Assembly: GCA_034111025.1 (NCBI GenBank)
Contig: JAWUYB010000025.1
Coordinates: 1-14,193, forward strand
Reading direction: 5' to 3'
Length of the DNA: 14,193 bases
DNA from: CAJXJP01 sp034111025
GTDB lineage: Bacteria; Patescibacteriota; Gracilibacteria; BD1-5; UBA6164
Position 1 is the stretch's first letter, and each line of letters opens with the position of its first letter. This document shows, one piece after another, positions 8,128-14,193 of the stretch. The position numbers and the translations under genes are program-made. A model generated the notes under the pieces. The model was not told the origin of the DNA. It worked only from the letters and a program-made list of their open reading frames with translations, and searched no databases.

Positions 8128-8156
8128 ATATTATAAATATATTTTTAATTTTTCAA
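8128..8156 (-). promoter_or_regulatory. Promoter of the glyS T-box transcript
   Basis: On the minus strand TTGAAA (8156-8151) is followed after 17 bases by TAATAT (8133-8128), or after 15 bases by a perfect TATAAT (8135-8130). The -35 begins right after the TAG stop of the preceding gene, so glyS has its own promoter. Transcription would begin near 8122. Confidence 0.55.
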
Positions 8157-9002
8157 CTAATTATTAATTATTATTCATAAATAATATAATAATAATTCTT
8201 TTTTTATAAAAAATTCTCAATATTTATTATGTTCATCTGTATTAATATATGGATTTTTAGTTAATTGTAATTTATTATAAGTGAGTTCTAATTTACTAAT
8301 ATTTTCATCAGAGAATTTTGATTTCATTAATCTTTTTCACATTTCATTAATTTGAAAAAATTGTTTTTTATTAGTTCAAAAAAAATCAGCTGTAGGTATA
8401 TCAATACCAAAATTCATTCATTTAGATTTTTGATTATTCAAAAATGTAATATAGAAATTAATTCAATCTGTAAATATAAACGGACTTATTTGTTCTAAAT
8501 TATTTATATCCTCTATATTAGATATTAAATGAATACCTCAACTATATGATATATATCATGACCTAATATTTATGTTATAAATATTTCAAGCTACTTTTAA
8601 TAAAAATCTACCTCAATTATCAGTATCATAAATAGTAAATATTTTTGTATCAAATTTATATTTTGATATGTATAAAAATTTATCTTGTGTTTTAATGAAT
8701 ATATTTTTTCTATCTGTAAAAATATATTCATTAAGTTTTACAAAATCTGAATCATCTACATGAGATACAACATAATTTTCTATAAAATTATAATTGTTAT
8801 CACTTGCTAATTTTATATTATTTTTATCTAATATAAATGTTTTATAATCAGCAAATGGAATAATATCTAAATGTTTATTATCACAATATGTTACTCAATA
8901 TACTTGATCTTCTTTAATTTCATATCATCAAAAATCACATACAGTAGCATATGTTGAAATAGTTAATCAAAAGAAACTAATTATAATTAGGAAATATTTC
9001 AT
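8157..9002 (-). CDS. Secreted or periplasmic DKNYY-like protein, function unknown
   Basis: A 281-residue protein with a typical signal peptide (MKYFLIIISFFGLTISTYA, then TVC) and no later membrane helix. The mature part is rich in Tyr, Phe, Asn, Asp and Lys. It contains the pieces VYGVTYCDNK, DYKTFILDKNNIKLA, EYIFTDRKNIFI and KYKFDTKIFTIYDTD, which resemble the short repeats of the DKNYY family of extracellular proteins of unknown role. That match is from memory of the pattern and is tentative. Most glycines are UGA. The gene lies 18 bases after the chorismate-mutase-like gene on the same strand, so the two are probably cotranscribed. Its TAG stop abuts the glyS promoter. Confidence 0.72.
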
Positions 9003-9020
9003 ATTATTATGTTGTTAATA

Positions 9021-9287
9021 TTATTTTTGTATTTTTTGGCTTTCAGCATGTATAAGATTCCATATATTTACTACAAAATCATCATCTAACATCCTTTCTC
9101 TTGATTCACTTAAAACATCTCAAAGTAATTCATTCCATCTATTTTCTTGATGTATATCTAAACCTAATTCATTTTTTAGTAATCAAATTTGTTTTACATT
9201 TTCAAACCTACGAGATAATAAGTATATTATTTCTAAATCGATTGTTTTAATTTGATCTCTGAATTGTTGTAATAGTTCTTTCTCCAT
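9021..9287 (-). CDS. Stand-alone AroQ-fold chorismate mutase homologue
   Basis: An 88-residue all-helical protein that aligns end to end with the AroQ chorismate mutase domain (chorismate to prephenate, aromatic amino acid synthesis). Compared with the E. coli domain from memory, numbering is offset by one. Conserved are R10 (R11), R27 (R28), K38 (K39), R50 (R51), S83 (S84) and Q87 (Q88), with typical stretches FRDQIKTIDLEIIYLL and VKQIGLLKNELGLDI. Changed are D48 to Q47 and E52 to W51, both active-site positions. No other shikimate-pathway gene is visible. The fold assignment is strong. Catalysis on chorismate is uncertain; a divergent or regulatory role is possible. It is first in a two-gene unit with the secreted protein at 8157-9002. 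Confidence 0.78.
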
Positions 9288-9301
9288 GTATATCTAATAA
9301 A

Positions 9302-9334
9302 AAAATAAGAAAAGTTATATACTTTTCTTATTTT
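9302..9334. terminator. Terminator after the SLH gene
   Basis: A perfect 14-bp stem: AAAATAAGAAAAGT at 9302-9315 pairs with ACTTTTCTTATTTT at 9321-9334 around TATAT. It lies 26 bases past the stop of the SLH gene on the minus strand and is followed there by U-rich sequence. Confidence 0.83.
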
Positions 9335-9360
9335 ATTTATAAAAAGATATTAATAAAACT

Positions 9361-10002
9361 TTAATTAAATAATTCTAATAAATCATCGATTTCTTTCATA
9401 GCTTCGTCTGAATACATTTCATCATCTTCTTTTTCATCTTCTTCTTGTTTTGTTTCAATTGTATGAGCTGCTACAACAAAAACCCAACCTCTAGAAGCAA
9501 TAGTGTTATAATCAGTAAACTCTTCAATAATATCATGTTCTACAGCAAAATCTACATATTGTTTTTGCCAAACTACAGATGATTCAGAATCATATTCAAA
9601 ATCATATCAAATTGCTTTTATGAGCATTTTTAATGATTCTGATTTAGTAATATTATCTTCAGGTCTAAACATATCATTTTTAGATATCAGTAGTTTTTCA
9701 ACTAGTGGTTCAATATGAATACAAGCCCAGTCATTCGGAGTAGTTGCAGTTAAGTCAGAAAATATACCTGAACAGGTAGTTTTTTTATTTAATCAAGCAA
9801 TTCTCATGGCAATAAGACCTATTTCTTGTCTTAATACGTTATTATTCAAGTTATATTCACTAATGTTTTGAGATTTATTTGTGATTATGTTTCTCTCTGC
9901 TAAATTATTTGCAGCATCTACCATCTCTGAATTTGAATAACTTGCAAAGACATTAACCGTAAGAATAGTAAGCATTGATAATATAGCTAATATTTTTTTC
10001 AT
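9361..10002 (-). CDS. Exported S-layer-homology (SLH) domain protein
   Basis: A 213-residue protein with a clear signal peptide (MKKILAILSMLTILTVNVFA, then SYS). The mature part is made of SLH-like modules. One, at about 25-72, has NNLAERNIIT and LRQEIGLIAMRIAG. A second, at about 80-132, has FSDLTATTPNDWACIHIEPL and FRPEDNITKSESLKMLIKAIG, the classic SLH pattern. A third, divergent, follows at about 145-182. Two cysteines, C77 and C94, flank the turn of the second module and could form a disulfide. Residues 185-213 are a strongly acidic tail. SLH modules bind secondary cell-wall polymers, so a cell-surface location is expected. It has its own terminator and a hairpin in the 5' leader. Confidence 0.88.
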
Positions 10003-10028
10003 AATATTTAATTTTAAGACTAAATTTA

Positions 10029-10049
10029 AGTAGAAAATTATTTTCTACT
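10029..10049. other. Inverted repeat in the SLH gene leader
   Basis: AGTAGAAAA at 10029-10037 and TTTTCTACT at 10041-10049 form a perfect 9+9 inverted repeat with centre TTA, 27 bases before the SLH start codon. It has no U tract downstream on the minus strand, so it is not a typical terminator. It could be an operator or a stabilising hairpin at the 5' end of the mRNA. Confidence 0.45.
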
Positions 10050-10075
10050 ATAAGTATATAAGATTTTCAAAAAAA

Positions 10076-10112
10076 CAAAAACCTTTTACGATGACATAGT
10101 AAAAGGTTTTTG
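10076..10112 (-). terminator. Terminator after htpX
   Basis: A perfect 14-bp stem: CAAAAACCTTTTAC at 10076-10089 pairs with GTAAAAGGTTTTTG at 10099-10112 around a 9-base loop. It starts two bases past the htpX stop and is followed on the minus strand by a U tract. Confidence 0.88.
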
Positions 10113-10114
10113 TG

Positions 10115-11002
10115 TTATATACTTAATTTTTCTAATGCAGATATTCTATCATCTAAACTTGGGTGAGATGCAAATAAACTCATTATTCCTCATCTTTTAT
10201 GAGATGATATTTTCATTGCAGCAAAACTAGATTTATCTTGTTTTGTGAATTTTTGCATATTCTTTAATGCTTCTAATCAAGCAATCATTTTATCTTTTCA
10301 AACATATTCAGCAGATCCAGCATCAGCTTTAAATTCTCTATGTCTAGAAAACGCCATTAGAATAATAGAAGCTAGTAAACCAAATAATATTTCTAATACA
10401 ATAACAACTGCTAAATGAGCAATCCAAGATAACTCTTCATCTAAAAAATTAGAGATAATATTAGCAATACTACGTGAAATAAATACTACAAAAGTATTAA
10501 GAACTCATTGTAATAAAGCCATAGTAACCATATCTCCATTTAATATATGAGCCATTTCATGCGCAACAACTCATTCTATTGCTTTTTCATCCATTACTTC
10601 TAAAAGACCAGTTGATACAGCAACTAAAGAATTATTTTTTGATGACCCTGTAGCAAAGGCATTTGCTTCGGGGTCAATATATATTCATACTTCTGGAGTT
10701 TTTATATTATTTCTTTCTGCTAAATCATTTACCGTATCCCATACTATTCTTTCTTTTCTATCAAGCTCGTTTATATTTTCATTTGTTATAAATTGAATTT
10801 TATAAGCTCTTTTAGCCATCCATTTTGATAAAGCCAAGCTAATAAATGACCCTCAAAAACCAATAACTAAAGCAAAGACAAATAAGTAAGCATTCCCCGT
10901 TAATTTAATACCAAATACATTTTCTAATATAGTAAATGTAAATGTTAATAGTATCATTATTGCGATATTCATCAATAAGAACATCATTACTCTTTTTAAC
11001 AT
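10115..11002 (-). CDS. htpX: Membrane zinc metalloprotease HtpX (M48 family)
   Basis: An inner-membrane protease that degrades misfolded membrane proteins. The product is 295 residues, the usual length. Two N-terminal membrane helices (about 5-25 and 38-58) precede the family stretch NAFATGSSKNNSLVAVSTGL (about 114-133). The zinc motif is H148-E149-M-A-H152, followed by NGDMVTMALLQGVLNTFVVF, which carries the third helix. The third zinc ligand is E223 in HREFKAD. The C-terminal FASHPSLDDRISALEKL is typical. UGA supplies several glycines while UGG gives Trp61 and others. The gene follows the 11026-11709 membrane protein by 23 bases, probably in one operon with the truncated polA, and ends at a strong terminator. 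Confidence 0.95.
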
Positions 11003-11025
11003 ATTTTATTTTTATAATTTATTTA

Positions 11026-11709
11026 TTATTTAACAGTATCTAATACAGGAGTTTCTTCAATATATTCAGTAATATAATCCCTATTATACATATCAGCAAA
11101 GTCGTCAAATCTATACAATTTTGACTTTATTTTATATGTTTGACTTTGTCTCATTGTAACTTCCTCAGGATATTGTTCAGAAATATCATAATTCCAATCT
11201 CAATTTATATATATACCTTCGTATTTTTTAAATGGTCCTTCAGCTTCATTTCAATAAGCTTCAATTAAATTATTTGGTAGTTTATCATAATTATTTTCAT
11301 CTCAATATAATATATACTCTTGAATATATATTTCATTTGTAGGATTTAAAAAATTTTTATTTCCTACTCATTCTTTTATAAATAATCACATATCTAAATT
11401 ATTTACTTTTAATGAATGTTCTCAGTTATCAAGTTTTAAATTTCTAGTTGTATAAGCATCGATAAATATTTCTTCCTGATTATTAAACTGAATTGTAATT
11501 CCAGATCAACTAGGATTATCTACATTTATTGTTTTTGTTGATTGATACATTCACTTTATAAAAGTTCCTCCTATAAATAATATTACAACGATAATAAATA
11601 TAATTTTAATATAAGAAAAAATACTTTTCTTAGGTTTATTTTTTATAATTTCATTATCATCTACTCATTCAATTTCATGCACTGTATCCTCCCTATTTAC
11701 GAGTGACAT
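11026..11709 (-). CDS. Single-pass membrane protein, function unknown
   Basis: A 227-residue protein. A short charged cytoplasmic part (VHEIEGVDDNEIIKNKPKKS) is followed by one membrane helix (IKIIFIIVVILFIGGTFI, about residues 36-53), and the rest is probably outside. The outer domain starts DNPSGSGITIQFNNQEEIFI and contains KLDNGEHSLKVNN, reminiscent of small beta domains; no family is claimed. Two starts are possible. ATG 11709 is annotated. GTG 11682 is preceded five bases upstream by AGGGAGG (11694-11688), the best Shine-Dalgarno match in the window, and would give a product nine residues shorter. Most other genes here lack any Shine-Dalgarno sequence, so this may be chance. It lies 32 bases after polA and 23 before htpX. 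Confidence 0.75.
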
Positions 11710-11741
11710 AATTTTAAAATTATTAGATAAGCACAAGTATA

Positions 11742-13058
11742 TTAAAAATTTAATCTAGATTGTCAAAAATCATTTTTTGAATTATTATTTTCAGATTTTT
11801 CGTGTGAATTACTTCATTTTAAAAATAACTCTATTATTTGTAAATCATACTTAATATTATGACCTATTATTAAGTAATCTGATTGTAATAAATAATCTAA
11901 AAAATTATGTAAACTTTTATCTGAGACTCTTGGTCATTTATGTAACCTGTTTATATAATAAATATTATTATCATCTAAATAGATAGATACTCAAACTAAA
12001 TCTGCACTCATAGAATCTAATCAAGTAGTTTCAGTATCTAATACAACCTTAGAATAACCTTTAATAATATTCTTAAGTTCGACTAGTTGCTCATCCTCTC
12101 AGATAATTTTAGGAGTGATTCATAAATCTTTCCATGTTTTTGATTTTTCTAATTGATCTTTTGGGACAAGAGAATGAAACTCATAATCTTTAAAAAATTG
12201 AATTATTTCAGGTTTTAAAAAATTTTCAGGATAAAATTTATAATCTTCTAATACAACCTTATTATCTCATGAATAATTAGGAACATCTAAACAGATAGTA
12301 GCTAATTTTTTTGATAAGAAAGCATTTTCTCTACTATCTGCTAATTTTTCAATAGCTTTTCATTTGAATATTTTTTTTGCATCATCACTTAATTCTTCAA
12401 AATTTCAAAAATCTAATACATCATATACTTTTTCAATATTTCATATATCATTGATCATCGTAACAGCTTTTTTTGGTCAAAACCCTGCTATTCCAGGAAT
12501 ATTATCAGCAGCATCTCATACAATAGATAAATAATCTATAATCATATTAGGTTCAATACCAAATTTCTCACGTGTTTCATCTACTCATGAAATACGTCTT
12601 TTCATAGTATCATATATTTTAACATTATGAGTTACAAGTGAATAGAGATCTTTATCTCATGTAAGTATTAATATTTCATTATCAGGATCTTTTCATAAAT
12701 CAACAGCTAATGTTCCTATAACATCATCCGCTTCATAACCTGGCTCTTCTATCATAGGTACTTCCATCATAGCTATCATATCTACAATATCTTGCATTTG
12801 GGTTCTGAGATTATCTGGCATTCTCTCACGAGTAGCTTTATACTCAGAATAAATTTCATCACGAAATGTCCCCCCTTTTGCATCCTTCACAAAGAATACA
12901 TAATCTGGATTTTCCTTTACGAGTTGATGAACAAAAAATTTAGCCATACCAAAGATAGCATTTACCATTTTTCAGTCTTTGGTAGCAAATTCTGGTACAC
13001 CAAAAAACATTCTGTAAATAAAGTTATTCCCATCAATTAGGTAAATTGTTCTTTTCAT
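11742..13058 (-). CDS. polA: Truncated DNA polymerase I: 5' nuclease plus partial 3'-5' exonuclease
   Basis: The N-terminal half of PolA, 438 residues against about 900 for the full enzyme. The 5'-nuclease domain (about 1-290) is complete: IYLIDGNNFIYR, YKATRERMPDNL, GYEADDVIGTLA (about 107-118), LTGDKDLYSL and the helix-hairpin-helix GDAADNIPGIAGFGPKKA (181-198). The 3'-5' exonuclease domain begins with motif I D341-x-E343 (VVLDTETTGLDS) and motif II N401...D405 (GHNIKYDLQII). It then breaks off into a low-complexity Ser/Asn tail (FLKGSNSHEKSENNNSKNDF) and a TAA. Motif III and the whole polymerase domain are absent, and the downstream sequence codes for a different protein. It could act as a flap nuclease for Okazaki-fragment processing, with polymerase activity supplied elsewhere. 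Confidence 0.88.
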
Positions 13059-13078
13059 TTATATTATTTAATAATAAT

Positions 13079-13106
13079 TTTATATATTTTAATTTAATAG
13101 AAGCAA
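13079..13106 (-). promoter_or_regulatory. Candidate promoter of the polA-htpX unit
   Basis: On the minus strand TTGCTT (13106-13101) and TATAAA (13084-13079) are 16 bases apart, about 20 bases before the polA ATG. Both hexamers are near consensus, but the region is so AT-rich that chance matches are easy. Confidence 0.45.
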
Positions 13107-13148
13107 AAGGCAAAATTTAATTCAATATAATATCCATAAAAATACCTA

Positions 13149-13176
13149 TTGACTATTAGTATTTATTCATTAAAGT
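13149..13176 (+). promoter_or_regulatory. Weak promoter candidate for the gene at 13229
   Basis: TTGACT at 13149-13154 is a good -35. TAAAGT at 13171-13176 is a weak -10 at a 16-base spacing. It is the only reasonable pair in the divergent intergenic region for the plus-strand gene. Confidence 0.3.
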
Positions 13177-13228
13177 AGTAATACTCTATTAGAAATTTTT
13201 CGAAGCGAGTAAAAAAAAGGTTGATGAA

Positions 13229-13414
13229 ATGAAATTACCATCTAGTGGTAGAAAAAAAGTTGATGATTTTATTATAGATATAGTAGCTTCTAATCCAGAA
13301 ATTTTGGAGCAATTTATTGATTATTCTCCAGAAAATGTTGTAGATTCTTTAAGGAAAAGTTACAATAGAATAGAATATAAAAAAAAGCAACGATTAAAAA
13401 AAAGGAAGCATTAG
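13229..13414 (+). CDS. Small basic protein of unknown function (61 residues)
   Basis: A 61-residue protein, MKLPSSGRKKVDDFIID at the start and a very basic C-terminus (YKKKQRLKKRKH). The middle, VASNPEILEQFIDYSPENVV, looks helical. It has no UGA codons, so it reads the same in either code. An AAAGG at 13216-13220 lies eight bases before the ATG and may act as a ribosome-binding site. The TAG stop lies in the loop and arm of the terminator hairpin. The sequence just before the start is a near copy of codons 7-13. The basic tail suggests nucleic-acid contact, but I recognise no family. Confidence 0.6.
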   Translation: MKLPSSGRKKVDDFIIDIVASNPEILEQFIDYSPENVVDSLRKSYNRIEYKKKQRLKKRKH

Positions 13415-13425
13415 CTTCCTTTTTT
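13398..13425 (+). terminator. Terminator overlapping the stop codon of the 61-residue gene
   Basis: AAAAAAGGAAGC at 13398-13409 pairs perfectly with GCTTCCTTTTTT at 13414-13425 around the loop ATTA, with a U tract. The gene's last codons and its TAG stop (13412-13414) are part of the hairpin. Confidence 0.88.
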
Positions 13426-13487
13426 ATTTATTTGAATTATCTTAAAAAAATATTATTCTAATATTAATACAATATAAATAGAAAAGT

Positions 13488-14171
13488 ATGTCTTTAAATT
13501 CTTATGAACTAATTAAAAAAAATAAATTAACATCTGATGTATATGAATTAACTTTTCAATCGAAAGAAAAATTTGATTTCAAACCTGGACAATTCATTAC
13601 TTTTATACTTCCAAATATTTGATGAAGAGCGTATTCTATTTTAAAAACTCAATGAGAAAAAATTATTTTAATAATCAAAAGTCGGCCTACTAATAATTGA
13701 GGAAGAGGCTGAAGTAATCTAATATGTGATTTAAATATTTGAGATATACTAAATGGAACAAATCCAGCAGGACATTTCACACTTCAAAATAATAATAAAA
13801 ATAAATTATTTATATGAACTTGAACTTGATTTGTACCACTCTACAATCAAATAATTCATTCAATTAATAATAATCAAGACTGTAATTTAAATTTGTTATT
13901 CTGAGCAAGGACTCTATCAGATCTTTTTTATATAACAGAATTAGAAAAGTTAAAATCTGAAAATAATAATTTTAATTTTGAAGTATTCCTTTCTCGTGAA
14001 GAAAATACTACACATAATAGTGGTTATGTTACAGATTATCTCATACCAGAAAATATTAAACATTTTTCAGAATTTTATATTTGTTGAATCCCTATACTTA
14101 TTGATTCTTCCATAGAAATACTTAATAAAAACAATATAGACTCTAATAATATTTTTACAGAAAAGTATTAA
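13488..14171 (+). CDS. Ferredoxin-NAD(P)+ reductase-type flavoprotein
   Basis: A compact 227-residue oxidoreductase of the FNR fold, moving electrons between NAD(P)H and a carrier such as ferredoxin or flavodoxin. The N-terminal barrel (about 1-100) shows FKPGQFITF and the flavin motif GGRAYSI, then GDILNGTNPAGHFTL. The nucleotide-binding half has KLFIGTGTGFVPLYNQI, LLFGARTLSDLFY and near the end FYICGIPILI, the family's C-G-x-P. No iron-sulfur domain is attached. Eleven of 17 glycines are UGA, including all three of GTGTG and both of GGRAYS, so a standard reading leaves nothing. There is no Shine-Dalgarno sequence; the ATG at 13488 gives the usual short lead-in. The gene is complete, and the 22 bases after it hold only an A-rich run. 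The electron partner is unknown. Confidence 0.87.
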
Positions 14172-14193
14172 AAAAAAAGAAGAAAATAAAATT

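Noticed and set aside
11742..13058. Frameshift rather than truncation of polA
   Set aside because: The bases after the stop do not encode exonuclease motif III or any polymerase motif in another frame; they lead directly into a different gene.
13415..13487. Promoter for the flavoprotein gene
   Set aside because: TTGAAT near 13432 and several AT-rich -10-like hexamers exist, but none has convincing spacing in this composition.
529..14171. UGA read as tryptophan (mycoplasma code)
   Set aside because: UGA falls on conserved glycines (ETAQG, DEIGTP, NRNGP, GTGTG), while conserved tryptophans are UGG.
1..14193. CRISPR array, insertion sequence or prophage
   Set aside because: No regularly spaced repeats, transposase or phage structural genes were seen. 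The repeated hairpins are terminators with unrelated sequences.

Overview
This is an AT-rich bacterial window whose genes read correctly only if UGA means glycine (translation table 25), the code of Absconditabacteria (SR1) and Gracilibacteria. Conserved glycines fall on UGA: the NRNGP motif of DnaB, ETAQG and DEIGTP of glycyl-tRNA synthetase, the nucleotide-binding region of DprA, and all three glycines of the GTGTG motif in the flavin reductase. Tryptophan is still UGG (for example in GlyRS and HtpX), which argues against the mycoplasma code. Every gene ends in UAA or UAG. A standard-code reading breaks most genes into fragments. I cannot tell SR1 from Gracilibacteria from this window.

Layout. 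1-64 (-): start of a gene that runs off the window, behind a nested stem-loop leader. 207-434 (+): a small membrane-anchored zinc-ribbon gene with an in-frame TAA in its membrane helix. 529-3932 (-): dprA, a membrane-anchored TPR protein, a terminator, then dnaB. 4065-5144 (-): a multi-pass membrane protein. 5292-5678 (+): a DUF805 membrane protein. 5757-6429 (-): a higB-higA toxin-antitoxin pair. 6560-8122 (-): glycyl-tRNA synthetase behind a compact T-box leader. 8157-9287 (-): a secreted DKNYY-like protein preceded by a chorismate-mutase-like gene. 9361-10002 (-): an exported SLH-domain protein. 10115-13058 (-): a truncated polA, a single-pass membrane protein and htpX, closely spaced. 13229-13414 (+): a 61-residue unknown protein. 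13488-14171 (+): a small ferredoxin-NAD(P)+ reductase-type flavoprotein. No tRNA, rRNA, CRISPR array or insertion sequence was seen. Most transcription units end in long perfect hairpins flanked by A and U tracts.

How the parts fit. The window mixes replication and repair (DnaB, PolA-type 5' nuclease), DNA uptake (DprA), translation (GlyRS), membrane quality control (HtpX), cell surface (SLH protein) and a toxin-antitoxin pair. The most notable element is the GlyRS leader. It contains a textbook T-box antiterminator (CAGG-UGGAACC-GUCCU...AGGAC-CCUG), a mutually exclusive terminator, and a UGGA acceptor-binding sequence that fits the U73 discriminator of tRNA-Gly. Glycyl-tRNA supply appears to be sensed directly in an organism where glycyl-tRNA also decodes UGA. 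Other points of interest are a PolA that stops just after its second exonuclease motif with no polymerase domain, and a chorismate mutase homologue with two active-site positions changed.
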